A stretch of 64,000 nt of DNA from Ectopseudomonas mendocina (GTDB taxonomy: Bacteria > Pseudomonadota > Gammaproteobacteria > Pseudomonadales > Pseudomonadaceae), in the NCBI RefSeq assembly GCF_016008875.1, contig NZ_JADTQG010000016.1:108333-172332 (forward strand), read 5' to 3'. This document shows, piece after piece, positions 8,875 to 17,348 of the stretch. Numbering within the stretch: the stretch's first letter is position 1; the number at the start of each line of letters is the position of its first letter. The notes beneath the pieces are model-generated. The model saw nothing but the letters and a program-made list of their open reading frames with translations, had not been told where the DNA came from and searched no databases. A program made the position numbers and the translations under genes.

Positions 8875-10350
8875 ATGGTTCCCGTAATTGCCCTGGTGGG
8901 CCGGCCGAACGTCGGCAAGTCCACACTCTTCAACCGCCTGACCCGCAGCCGCGACGCCATCGTCGGCGACCTGTCCGGTCTGACCCGCGACCGCCAGTAT
9001 GGCGAGGCGAAGTGGCAGGGGCGCACCTATATCGTGATCGACACCGGCGGTATTTCCGGTGACGAGGAAGGCATCGACGCGAAGATGGCCGAGCAGTCGC
9101 TGCAGGCCATCGAAGAGGCCGATGCCGTGCTGTTCCTGGTGGACGCGCGCGCCGGCATGACCGCCTCCGACCAGATGATCGGCGAGCACCTGCGCCGTCG
9201 CAACAAGCAGAGCTTTCTGGTGGTGAACAAGGTCGACAACCTCGACGTCGACCTGGCCCGTGCCGAATTCAGCCCCATGGGCCTGGGCGAACCGCTGGCG
9301 ATTGCCGGTGCCCATGGTCGCGGCATCACCCAGATGCTCGAAGTGGTGCTCGGCGCTTTCCCCAAGGATGTTGGCGAGCCGGAAGAGGGCGCCGAAGAGG
9401 AAGAAGTGCTGGAAGGTCAGGAAGCCAAGCGCATTCCCGGCCCGAGCGAGAAGGACGGCATCAAGCTGGCCATCATCGGTCGTCCCAACGTCGGCAAGTC
9501 GACCCTGGTCAACCGCATGCTCGGCGAAGAGCGGGTCATCGTCTATGACCAGGCCGGCACCACGCGTGACAGCATCTACATCCCGTTCGAGCGTGACGAC
9601 GAGAAGTACACCCTGATCGACACCGCCGGCGTACGTCGTCGCGGCAAGATCTTCGAGGCGGTGGAAAAGTTCTCGGTGGTCAAGACGCTGCAGGCCATCC
9701 AGGACTCCAACGTCGTGGTGTTCGTCATGGACGCCCGCGAAGGCGTGGTCGATCACGACCTCAACCTGCTCGGCTTCGTGCTGGAAAGCGGCCGCGCCCT
9801 GGTCATCGCCCTTAACAAGTGGGACGGCCTGGACCAGGGGCAGAAGGACTACGTGAAGACCGAGCTGGAGCGCCGGCTGTTCTTCGTCGACTTCGCCGAT
9901 ATCCACTTCATCTCCGCCCTGCACGGCACCGGCGTTGGCCATCTGTACAAGTCGGTGCAGGCCTCTTTCAAATCGGCCATCACCCGCTGGCCGACCAGCC
10001 GCCTGACGCAGATTCTCGAAGATGCCGTCAGCGACCACGCGCCGCCTCTGGTCAACGGTCGCCGCATCAAGCTGCGCTATGCCCACCTGGGCGGTGCCAA
10101 CCCGCCGCTGATCGTGATCCACGGCAACCAGGTCGACGCCGTGCCGCGCGCCTACAGCCGTTACCTGGAGAACACCTTCCGCCGGGTGCTGAAACTGGTG
10201 GGTACGCCGATCCGCATCGAGTACAAGGGCGGCGACAACCCCTACGAGGGCAACAAGAACAAGCTCACCGACCGCCAGGTGAACAAGAAGCGCCGCCTGA
10301 TGAGCCACCACAAGAAGGCCGAGAAGAAGCGCAAGGACAAGCGCAAGTAA
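8875..10350 (+). CDS. der: Ribosome biogenesis GTPase Der (EngA)
   Basis: A 491-residue protein with two tandem G domains and a C-terminal KH-like domain, the hallmark of Der. Both P-loops read GRPNVGKST (first at about residues 9-17). Acidic residues link the G domains and the tail is Lys/Arg-rich. Der is needed for 50S subunit maturation. ATG 8875 follows GTGGAGAG; the longer frame upstream runs through the bamB terminator region and is not used. Confidence 0.97.
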   Translation: MVPVIALVGRPNVGKSTLFNRLTRSRDAIVGDLSGLTRDRQYGEAKWQGRTYIVIDTGGISGDEEGIDAKMAEQSLQAIEEADAVLFLVDARAGMTASDQMIGEHLRRRNKQSFLVVNKVDNLDVDLARAEFSPMGLGEPLAIAGAHGRGITQMLEVVLGAFPKDVGEPEEGAEEEEVLEGQEAKRIPGPSEKDGIKLAIIGRPNVGKSTLVNRMLGEERVIVYDQAGTTRDSIYIPFERDDEKYTLIDTAGVRRRGKIFEAVEKFSVVKTLQAIQDSNVVVFVMDAREGVVDHDLNLLGFVLESGRALVIALNKWDGLDQGQKDYVKTELERRLFFVDFADIHFISALHGTGVGHLYKSVQASFKSAITRWPTSRLTQILEDAVSDHAPPLVNGRRIKLRYAHLGGANPPLIVIHGNQVDAVPRAYSRYLENTFRRVLKLVGTPIRIEYKGGDNPYEGNKNKLTDRQVNKKRRLMSHHKKAEKKRKDKRK

Positions 10351-10360
10351 GCTTGGCCGC

Positions 10361-10415
10361 GCCGCGCATGTCGGACTCCGTTCGGCATGCGCGGCATAAG
10401 CTTCCAACTCTTTTT
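10361..10415 (+). terminator. Terminator after der
   Basis: A perfect 10-bp stem (GCCGCGCATG at 10361-10370, CATGCGCGGC at 10386-10395) lies inside a wider pair of AAGCTT boxes (10349-10354 and 10398-10403). CTCTTTTTC follows at about 10408-10416. It ends the der transcript. Confidence 0.7.
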
Positions 10416-10491
10416 CATAAGTGCTGTGGGTGCCGTCTATGGTGCCCTTCGGCTATCCTCGCGGCTTGCCTTGTTCTATCAGGAAGTCGCG

Positions 10492-11640
10492 ATGCTCGTC
10501 AGTAAACTGCCCAACGTCGGCACCACCATCTTCACGCGAATGTCGCAGCTCGCTGCCGATGTAGGCGCGCTGAACCTCTCTCAGGGCTTTCCCGATTTCG
10601 ACGGACCGCAGGCGTTGCGCGAGGCAGTCGCGCGCCACGTAATGGAAGGGCGCAACCAGTATTCGCCGATGACCGGCCTGCCCACGTTGCGCCAGCAAGT
10701 GGCGGCGAAGATCGCCCGCAGCTACGGCGTGCAGCGCGATGCCGACAGCGAGATCACCATCACCCCCGGCGCCACCGAGGCGATCTTTTGCGCGGTGCAG
10801 GCGCTGATCCGTCCGGGTGATGAAGCCATCGTGCTCGACCCTTGCTACGACAGTTACGAGCCGTCGGTGGAGTTGGCCGGCGGGCGCTGCGTGCATGTGC
10901 CGCTGGCATTGCCGGATTTCGCCGTGGACTGGCAGCGCCTGGCCGATGCCATCAGCCCGCGTACCCGGCTGCTCTTCCTGAACTCGCCGCACAATCCCAG
11001 CGGTGCGCTGTTGACGCGCGCTGATCTGGACAAACTGGCCGAGCTGATTCGTGGCCGCGATATCCATGTCATCAGCGACGAAGTCTACGAGCACCTGATC
11101 TTCGACGGCGCCCGCCATGCCAGCGTGCTGGCGCACGAGGAGCTGTACCGGCGCGCCTTTGTGGTCAGCTCCTTCGGCAAGACCTACCACGTCACCGGCT
11201 GGAAGACCGGCTACGTGGTGGCGCCGCCCGCATTGACCGCCGAGCTGCGCAAGATCCACCAGTACGTTAATTTCTGTGGGGTGACGCCGCTGCAGTTCGG
11301 TCTGGCCGAGTTCATGGCCGCGCACCCCGAACATGTCGAAGAGCTGCCGGCTTTCTATCAGGCCAAGCGCGACCTGTTCTGCGACCTGCTGGCCGGCTCG
11401 CGCTTCACCTTCACCCGCGCGCCGGGTACTTACTTCCAGCTGGCCGACTATTCAGCCATTCGCCCCGATTTGGACGACGTGGCCATGGCCGAGTGGCTGA
11501 CTCGCGAGCATGGTGTGGCAGCGATTCCGGTGTCGGTGTTCTACCAGTCCGCGCCTGAGGATATGCGTCTGGTGCGCTTCTGCTTCGCCAAGCGTGAGGA
11601 AACCCTGCGCCAGGCTGCCGAGAAACTTTGCGCGGTGTGA
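10492..11640 (+). CDS. Class I/II PLP aminotransferase, YbdL-like
   Basis: A 382-residue fold-type I aminotransferase closest in pattern to YbdL, a methionine/glutamine-type transaminase. The PLP-binding lysine is K230 (SSFGKTYHVTGWK), with the NSPHNPSG and SDEVYE signatures upstream. ATG 10492 follows AGGAAGTCGCG; the frame extending upstream runs into the der terminator. About 70 bases later comes an omega-amidase-like gene, suggesting a transaminase plus omega-amidase pair that handles alpha-ketoglutaramate or alpha-ketosuccinamate. Substrate preference is inferred. Confidence 0.85.
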   Translation: MLVSKLPNVGTTIFTRMSQLAADVGALNLSQGFPDFDGPQALREAVARHVMEGRNQYSPMTGLPTLRQQVAAKIARSYGVQRDADSEITITPGATEAIFCAVQALIRPGDEAIVLDPCYDSYEPSVELAGGRCVHVPLALPDFAVDWQRLADAISPRTRLLFLNSPHNPSGALLTRADLDKLAELIRGRDIHVISDEVYEHLIFDGARHASVLAHEELYRRAFVVSSFGKTYHVTGWKTGYVVAPPALTAELRKIHQYVNFCGVTPLQFGLAEFMAAHPEHVEELPAFYQAKRDLFCDLLAGSRFTFTRAPGTYFQLADYSAIRPDLDDVAMAEWLTREHGVAAIPVSVFYQSAPEDMRLVRFCFAKREETLRQAAEKLCAV

Positions 11641-11642
11641 TG

Positions 11643-11694
11643 GTAGGCGGGTGAAACCCGCCTGTGAGGTGTTGGCGGGTTCCACCCGCCCTAC
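11643..11694. repeat. REP-type palindrome (GGCGGGT...ACCCGCC family)
   Basis: Two palindromic half-units, each of the form GGCGGGT-N-ACCCGCC, lie in inverted order with GTAGG at one end and CCTAC at the other. The same family recurs at 13008-13058. It occupies most of the gap between the aminotransferase and the amidase, so it may affect their shared transcript. Confidence 0.75.
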
Positions 11695-11712
11695 GACGAG
11701 CGAGGCGCCCCA

Positions 11713-12495
11713 ATGAGCAACAAACCCGATCTTGAACTGGCGCTGATCCAGACCACCCTGGCCTGGCATGATCCGGTCGCCAACCGCCATCATTTCGAGC
11801 CCTTGCTGGAGCAGGCACGCGGCGCCGATCTGGTGATCCTGCCGGAGATGTTCAGCACCGGTTTCTCCATGGACTCGGCCGAACTGGCCGAAGCCGAGGG
11901 AGGCCCCACTACGCAGTGGTTGCGCGAGCAGGCGCAGCGCATCGATGCGGTGGTCTGCGGCAGCCTGATCATCCAGGCGGCCGATGGCAGCTACCGTAAT
12001 CGCCTGCTCTGGGCGCGCCCGGACGGTTCGCTGGCGCATTACGACAAACGCCATCTGTTCCGCATGGCCGGCGAGCACAAGCACTACAGCGCCGGCGATG
12101 AGCAAGTAGTGCTGGAGCTCAAGGGGTGGCGTGTGCGCCCGCTGATCTGCTACGACCTGCGCTTTCCGGTATGGAGCCGCGATCCGCAGGGCACCGACTT
12201 GCTGCTGTATACCGCCAACTGGCCAGGCGCTCGTCGCCAGCACTGGAATCGCCTGCTGCCGGCGCGGGCCATCGAGAACCTGTGCTATGTCGCGGCTGTG
12301 AACCGGGTCGGCGAGGATGGCAAAGGGCACGCGTATACTGGCGATTCCCAGGTGCTGGATTTCCAGGGCGAGTCATTGCTGGCGGCAGGTGAGGGCGACG
12401 GTGTGTTCTGCGTCCGCTTGTCGAGCGAAGCGCTGGCTGCCTACCGCGAGCGCTTCCCTGCGCATCTGGATGCAGATGTCTTCACCTTGAACTGA
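11713..12495 (+). CDS. Carbon-nitrogen hydrolase, omega-amidase (YafV-like)
   Basis: A 260-residue nitrilase-superfamily amidase. The Glu-Lys-Cys triad is E45 (LPEMFSTGF), K112 (YDKRHLF) and C146 (LICYDLRFP). Sequence and length match YafV, an omega-amidase that removes ammonia from alpha-keto acid amides. The gene follows a YbdL-type transaminase whose by-product such an enzyme would hydrolyse, which supports the call. It is cytoplasmic, with no signal peptide. Confidence 0.87.
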   Translation: MSNKPDLELALIQTTLAWHDPVANRHHFEPLLEQARGADLVILPEMFSTGFSMDSAELAEAEGGPTTQWLREQAQRIDAVVCGSLIIQAADGSYRNRLLWARPDGSLAHYDKRHLFRMAGEHKHYSAGDEQVVLELKGWRVRPLICYDLRFPVWSRDPQGTDLLLYTANWPGARRQHWNRLLPARAIENLCYVAAVNRVGEDGKGHAYTGDSQVLDFQGESLLAAGEGDGVFCVRLSSEALAAYRERFPAHLDADVFTLN

Positions 12496-12506
12496 TCAGG
12501 AGCTAC

Positions 12507-12968
12507 ATGAACATGGACGTACAGCAGAGCAACCCCTTCCAGCCTCCACAGGCTGACCTGCAACAGACCACCACCAATCAGTCGCCGCTCTACAGCGTTG
12601 CGGGCGTTGGCCTGGCGACCTTCATCGGCACGCCGCTGGCTGGCGCCTGGCTGCTGGCGCATAACCTGCAATTGCTCGGTCAGGCGCATCGAGTGGCGAT
12701 GGTCTGGGGCATTTCCGTCGTGCTTCTGATCATCACCTTGGTCTTGGCTTTCGTGTTGCCGGAGGAAGTGCCGGCGCTGCCGTTCGCCGTCGCGCAACTG
12801 ATGGCGATGATCATGCTGGCGAAGAATCTGCAGGAGGCCGACCTCAAGCAACATGTCGAGGCCGGCGGTGTGTTCCTATCCAACTGGCGGGCGGCCGGTA
12901 TCGGCCTGTTGTTCACCCTCGGCCTGGCTGCGCTGATGTTCGCGGTGCTGATGATTTTCGATATCTGA
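12507..12968 (+). CDS. Uncharacterised multi-pass membrane protein
   Basis: A 153-residue protein of unknown function. After a polar Asn/Gln/Pro-rich N-terminus (about 30 residues) it has three or four hydrophobic segments (about 32-52, 66-84, 88-104 and 130-151). I recognise no motif. ATG 12507 has AGGAG (12498-12502) and starts 11 bases after the amidase stop, so it is probably the third gene of that operon. A REP element and terminator follow. Confidence 0.7.
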   Translation: MNMDVQQSNPFQPPQADLQQTTTNQSPLYSVAGVGLATFIGTPLAGAWLLAHNLQLLGQAHRVAMVWGISVVLLIITLVLAFVLPEEVPALPFAVAQLMAMIMLAKNLQEADLKQHVEAGGVFLSNWRAAGIGLLFTLGLAALMFAVLMIFDI

Positions 12969-12977
12969 ATGCTGCTT

Positions 12978-13058
12978 CCCGGATTGCATCCGGGCTACCA
13001 AAAGTCGGTAGGGCGGGTGCACCCGCCGGGTCCATGTGGCGGGTTTCACCCGCCCTAC
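12978..13058. repeat. Two adjacent REP-type elements
   Basis: 12978-12999 is a half-unit of the CCCGGAT-N-ATCCGGG-CTAC family (compare 35582-35642). 13008-13058 is a full inverted pair of the GGCGGGT/ACCCGCC family (compare 11643-11694). Together they fill the gap between two convergent genes. Confidence 0.75.
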
Positions 13059-13083
13059 GCTCGAGACGGCCAGATACGCATAC

Positions 13084-13112
13084 AAAAACGCCGGGCATTG
13101 CCCGGCGTTTTG
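13084..13112. terminator. Bidirectional terminator between the membrane-protein gene and leuA
   Basis: A perfect 12-bp stem, AAAACGCCGGGC (13085-13096) and GCCCGGCGTTTT (13100-13111), with a 3-base loop and A/T tracts on both sides. It can serve both convergent transcripts. Confidence 0.85.
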
Positions 13113-13129
13113 CATTCAGCGCTGATGGA

Positions 13130-14800
13130 TCAGGCCGCTTGCGACTCGCTCTGGCTCAGGGCGCGGTTCAGTGCACTGAACAGGGCACGGAAGCTGGCTG
13201 TGGTCAGGTTCTCGTCGATACCGATGCCATGCAGAGCGCGGCCGCCGTTGACGCGCAGCTCGATGTAAGCCGCAGCCTTGGCATTGGCGCCAGCGCCAAT
13301 AGCGTGTTCGCTGTAGTCCATGACTTCGATGGCCACCGGCAGGGCTGCAGCCAGCGCTTCCAGCGGGCCCTTGCCGATGCCGCGCCAATGATGGCTCTCG
13401 CCGCCTTCGACAACTTCCACGTCGACTGCACTGGTACCGTTCTCTTCCTGCAGACGATGACCTTTCAGGGCGTAGGGACTGCGCGCTTGCAGGTATTCGG
13501 TCTCGAGCAACTTGTATATTTGCGCGGCAGTCATCTCCAGGCCCAGGCGGTCGGTTTCACGCTGCACCACCTGGCTGAACTCGATCTGCATGCGGCGCGG
13601 CAGGTTGATGCCGTATTCCTGCTCGAGCAGGAAGGTGATGCCGCCCTTGCCGGACTGGCTGTTCACACGGATCACCGCCTCGTAATCGCGGCCGATGTCG
13701 GCCGGGTCGATCGGCAGGTACGGCACTTCCCACAGCGCATCTTCCTTCTGCTGGGCGAAGCCCTTGCGGATGGCGTCCTGGTGCGAGCCGGAGAACGCGG
13801 TGTGGACCAGATCGCCGACGTACGGATGGCGTGGGTGCACCGGAATCTGGTTGCAATCCTCGACCACCTTGCGCACCGCGTCGATGTCGGAGAAGTCCAG
13901 CTGCGGGTCGACGCCCTGGGTATAGAGGTTCAGCGCCAGGGTCACCAGGCAGACGTTGCCGGTGCGCTCGCCGTTGCCGAACAGGCAGCCTTCGACGCGA
14001 TCGGCGCCGGCCATGACGGCCAGCTCGGAAGCAGCGACGCCGGTGCCGCGGTCGTTATGGGTGTGCACGCTGATCAGCACGCTGTCGCGCTTGTTCACGT
14101 GGCGGCCGAACCATTCGATCTGGTCGGCGTAGTTGTTCGGCGTGGCGCATTCGATGGTGGCTGGCAGGTTGAGGATCAGCGGGTTGGCCGGGGTTGGCTG
14201 GAACACGTCGATCACCGCGTTGCACACCTCGACGGCGAAGTCGATTTCGGTGCTGCTGAACACTTCCGGCGAGTACTCGAAGCCCCACTGGGTCTCAGGC
14301 GCGGCGTCGGCCAGGCGCTTGATGGTGGTGCCGGCGGCCACGGCGATGGCTTTGACGCCGGCCTTGTCCTGGTTGAAGACGATCTTGCGGAAGCTCGGCG
14401 CGCAGGCGTTGTAGTAGTGGACGATGGCCTTCTTGGCGCCCTTGAGCGATTCGAAGGTGCGCTCGATAAGGTCGTCACGGGCCTGGGTCAGCACCTGGAT
14501 GGTCACGTCGTCGGGGATGTGGCCGCCTTCGATCAGCTCACGCACGAAGTCGAAGTCGGTCTGCGAAGCGGACGGAAAGCCCACTTCGATTTCCTTCAGA
14601 CCCACCGCCAGCAGGCACTTGAAGAAGCGCATCTTCTTCTCGGCGTCCATCGGCTCGATCAGCGACTGGTTGCCGTCACGCAGGTCGGTGGACAGCCAGA
14701 TTGGCGCCTTGTCGATGATCTGGTCTGGCCAGGTGCGGTCGGGAATCTGGATCTGAGTGAACGGACGGTATTTCTTCGACGGGTCTTTGAGCATGCTCAT
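13130..14800 (-). CDS. leuA: 2-isopropylmalate synthase
   Basis: A 556-residue LeuA of the longer alternative family. It condenses acetyl-CoA with 2-oxoisovalerate in the first step of leucine synthesis. Visible catalytic signatures are LSTDLRDGNQ near the N-terminus, HTHNDRGTG and LFGNGERTGN; the C-terminal third is the regulatory LeuA dimer domain for leucine feedback. It is not in an operon with leuBCD here. A small Leu-containing ORF lies 85 bases upstream (14886-14960) and may be a leader peptide. Confidence 0.96.
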   Translation of the reverse strand: MSMLKDPSKKYRPFTQIQIPDRTWPDQIIDKAPIWLSTDLRDGNQSLIEPMDAEKKMRFFKCLLAVGLKEIEVGFPSASQTDFDFVRELIEGGHIPDDVTIQVLTQARDDLIERTFESLKGAKKAIVHYYNACAPSFRKIVFNQDKAGVKAIAVAAGTTIKRLADAAPETQWGFEYSPEVFSSTEIDFAVEVCNAVIDVFQPTPANPLILNLPATIECATPNNYADQIEWFGRHVNKRDSVLISVHTHNDRGTGVAASELAVMAGADRVEGCLFGNGERTGNVCLVTLALNLYTQGVDPQLDFSDIDAVRKVVEDCNQIPVHPRHPYVGDLVHTAFSGSHQDAIRKGFAQQKEDALWEVPYLPIDPADIGRDYEAVIRVNSQSGKGGITFLLEQEYGINLPRRMQIEFSQVVQRETDRLGLEMTAAQIYKLLETEYLQARSPYALKGHRLQEENGTSAVDVEVVEGGESHHWRGIGKGPLEALAAALPVAIEVMDYSEHAIGAGANAKAAAYIELRVNGGRALHGIGIDENLTTASFRALFSALNRALSQSESQAA

Positions 14801-14885
14801 GAATCAATCCTGAACGCGAAGGCCAAGCAGGCCGTGCTGAAAATAAAGAGATGAAGGAAACAGAGAGATTCGGGGTCGGCAGACC

Positions 14886-14960
14886 CTAACGCAGTCGTTG
14901 GGCGACCAGGCAGAGATTGGCGTGTTGCCGAAGGGTGATGAGGGTTTGCCAGATATTCAT
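14886..14960 (-). CDS. Putative leuA leader peptide (24 residues)
   Basis: ATG at 14960 (minus strand) opens a 24-codon ORF ending in TAG at 14886-14888, 85 bases before leuA. It starts MNIWQTLITLRQ and has five leucines plus an isoleucine and a valine. A short hairpin (GGGTC, loop TGCC, GACCC) directly overlaps and follows the stop. This layout recalls attenuation leaders. There is no run of adjacent Leu codons and no strong terminator, so a classic attenuator is not proven. Confidence 0.5.
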   Translation of the reverse strand: MNIWQTLITLRQHANLCLVAQRLR

Positions 14961-15159
14961 GAAGCCAACCCTAACTATTGTGAAAAAAGCTGGCAAGTAC
15001 GTTAAGAAAATTGGTGAAAAAACGCGTGCGCGGTCGGCAGGCAGCTTTTTGTTGCGGTAATTTTCGGAACATCGGGCTTTGATTGCGCAGCGATCGCGCC
15101 ACCACCGGCCACGACGCGAGCGGGGCCAGCAAGCTGGCTCCCGCAGCGAGGTGCAGGCT
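14961..15159. other. Gap upstream of leuA and downstream of the ybdG-like gene
   Basis: About 200 bases without a credible gene. It should hold the leuA promoter on the minus strand; TTGCCA about 17 bases before TAGGGT is a possible -35/-10 pair but is weak. The rest shows no repeat or clear terminator. Confidence 0.4.
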
Positions 15160-16410
15160 CTAAGGCGTCAGGTGCAATGTCGGGCGCAGCTCGCGCATGT
15201 CTGCGCCGCTCGGGTGCTGGAACACGCGCAGGCCGAATTCGGGAAGGATGGCCAGCAGATGGTCGAAGATGTCCGACTGGATACCCTCATAGGCACTCCA
15301 TGCCACGGTATTGGTGAAACAGTAGATTTCCAGCGGCAGGCCGTCGGCGGTCGGGCTGAGCTGGCGCACCAGCAGGGTCATGTTCTGGTGGACGTTCGGG
15401 TTGTGCCGCAGGTAGTGCTCGACGTAGGCGCGGAAGCTGCCAATGTTGGTGATGCGACGGGTGTTGACCGCTTCCTTGCCGTGCTCGGCCAGCTTGGTGT
15501 TCCAGTCCTGCAGCTCCTGGTCCTTACGGTCGAGGTATTCGTCGAGCAGCATGAAGCGGCGCAAGCGGGCGACTTCTTCATCGTTGAGAAAGTGCACGCT
15601 GGTCTGATCCAGGTACAGCGCGCGCTTGATCCGGCGCCCGCCGGATTCCTGCATGCCGCGCCAGTTCTTGAACGGGTCGCTGATGAAGCGCTTGGTCGGG
15701 ATGGTGGTGATGGTCTTGTCGAAGTTCTGCACCTTGACCGTGTGCAGGGCGATATCGATCACGTCGCCATCGGCATTGAGCTGCGGCATTTCCACCCAGT
15801 CACCGACGCGGATGATGTCGCTGGAGGAAATCTGAACGCTGGCCACCAGCGACAGCAGGGTGTCCTGGAAAATCAGCATCAGCACGGCGGCCATGGCCCC
15901 GAGGCCGGAGAGCAGGATCAGCGGCGAGCGGTCGATCAGTGCGGCCACCATCAGGATCGCCGCGATGGCATAGATGACGATGGTCACCACCTGGATATAG
16001 CCCTTGATGGGCTTCAAATGCGCGTTGGGGCGGCGCTGGTAGAGCGTGTTGATCAGGTTCAGCACACCGGCGATGGCCAGGGCGATGGTCAGGATGATGA
16101 ACGCGCTGCAGACGTTCTCCACCACCGTGACCACGGCTTCGGGCAGATGCGGGATCACCTTGATGCCAGCGGTGAGGATCAGCGCCGGCACGATGTTGGC
16201 CAGGCGGCGCACCACATGGGAGTGGCTGAGTACCTTGTCCTGGCCGATGCTGGTCGAACGCAGCGCGCGGTAGATGCCACGCACGAGAATGCGCTTGACC
16301 ACCCAGTTGGCGATCCAGGCACCGAGAATCAGCAGGCTCAGGCTGATCAGGGTGTGCAACTCGGGGTATTGCTGAAGCCACGCGAGGGTGGCCTGGTACT
16401 GTTCTTTCAT
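15160..16410 (-). CDS. Mechanosensitive ion channel, YbdG-type MscS family
   Basis: A 416-residue MscS-family channel that closely resembles E. coli YbdG (miniconductance type). It has several membrane helices in the first half, the pore/beta-domain signature SGLGAMAAVLMLIFQD, then GDWVEMP and the long C-terminal section FKNWRGMQESGGRRIKR. It would release solutes under hypo-osmotic stress. ATG 16410 is chosen because GAGAGA precedes it; ATG 16431 and 16482 are in frame but lack a ribosome site. Confidence 0.88.
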   Translation of the reverse strand: MKEQYQATLAWLQQYPELHTLISLSLLILGAWIANWVVKRILVRGIYRALRSTSIGQDKVLSHSHVVRRLANIVPALILTAGIKVIPHLPEAVVTVVENVCSAFIILTIALAIAGVLNLINTLYQRRPNAHLKPIKGYIQVVTIVIYAIAAILMVAALIDRSPLILLSGLGAMAAVLMLIFQDTLLSLVASVQISSSDIIRVGDWVEMPQLNADGDVIDIALHTVKVQNFDKTITTIPTKRFISDPFKNWRGMQESGGRRIKRALYLDQTSVHFLNDEEVARLRRFMLLDEYLDRKDQELQDWNTKLAEHGKEAVNTRRITNIGSFRAYVEHYLRHNPNVHQNMTLLVRQLSPTADGLPLEIYCFTNTVAWSAYEGIQSDIFDHLLAILPEFGLRVFQHPSGADMRELRPTLHLTP

Positions 16411-16589
16411 CGCGTCTCTCGCTCGTTTCATGACCGCCGCCGCGGGCACGCCGCGCGATGGCGCGCGTACCTTAGCAAACACGGGTTGCTGGCGGGCAAT
16501 CGCGTCAGCATCGGCTGTGTGCGTCTGCAGTCAGTCGCGATAACGCCTGGTGGGTGATCGGCGCGTGTGGCCCGGCGCCGAGCAGGACA

Positions 16590-17258
16590 TCACCTGGCGT
16601 AGGTGTATTCGCCGCCTTTTTCCAGGGCGCGTTGATAGGCAGGGCGGGCATGGATGCGTTCGAGAAAGGCCATCAGGCGTGGGCGACTTGCGTCCAGGCC
16701 GGCGCGAGCGGCGGCGGCTTCCAGCGGGAAGCTCAACTGGATATCGGCGGCGCTGAACTGCTCGCCGGCGAACCAGGTGCTCTTGCCCAGCTCGCTTTCC
16801 AGATAATCGAGATGCAGCTTGAGCTGCGGCGCGACGAAAGCGCTCTTGACCTTCCGCGCGATGCCGCGGGCGATAGGTTTGACGAAGAAGGGCATCGGGC
16901 TGCTTTCCATCTTGTCGAACACCAGCTTTAGCAGCAGCGGCGGCATGGCCGAGCCTTCGGCGTAGTGCAGCCAGTACGTGCAGCGCAGGCGCTCGGGGCT
17001 ATCGGCAGCTGGTAGCAGGTGCGGGCCGTAGCGGTTGGCGAGGTAGTCGATGATGGCGCCGGATTCGGCCATGGTCAGCTCGCCGTCGGTGACCACCGGC
17101 GACTTGCCCAGCGGGTGCACCGCGCGTAGTTCCGGCGGAGCGAGCATGGTTTTCGGGTCACGCTCGTAGCGCTTGATCTGGTAGTCGACGCCCAGCTCTT
17201 CGAGCAGCCAGAGGATGCGCTGCGAGCGCGAGTTGTTCAGGTGGTGGACGGTGATCAT
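16590..17258 (-). CDS. Glutathione S-transferase family protein
   Basis: A 222-residue cytosolic GST. The thioredoxin-like N-domain is visible (start MITVHHLNNSRSQRILWLLEE, glutathione-site segment MAESGAIIDYL), then an all-helical C-domain from about residue 90. The catalytic position appears to be in the NNSRSQ segment (Ser type). The natural substrate cannot be read from sequence. It is a stand-alone gene between ybdG-like and an M23 peptidase gene. Confidence 0.87.
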   Translation of the reverse strand: MITVHHLNNSRSQRILWLLEELGVDYQIKRYERDPKTMLAPPELRAVHPLGKSPVVTDGELTMAESGAIIDYLANRYGPHLLPAADSPERLRCTYWLHYAEGSAMPPLLLKLVFDKMESSPMPFFVKPIARGIARKVKSAFVAPQLKLHLDYLESELGKSTWFAGEQFSAADIQLSFPLEAAAARAGLDASRPRLMAFLERIHARPAYQRALEKGGEYTYAR

Positions 17259-17348
17259 GGTGGCTCCTCGGTGCGGTCGGGCAATCGTCGGTCAGCGGGT
17301 CGCCGTCAGGTTAGACGCTAACCTGCGGCGGCGCGCAAGTACCTCGGT

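Noticed and set aside
11643..13058. Possible CRISPR-like repeats
   Set aside because: Units are palindromic REP elements in inverted pairs, not regularly spaced direct repeats with unique spacers; no cas genes are nearby.
12969..13268. Small ORF after the 12507 membrane-protein gene
   Set aside because: Its residues are translations of REP units followed by sequence antisense to leuA.
13034..14854. 606-codon open frame on the plus strand opposite leuA
   Set aside because: It is a mirror of leuA codon bias (GC-rich third positions) with no family pattern, no ribosome site, and it runs through a REP element and terminator.
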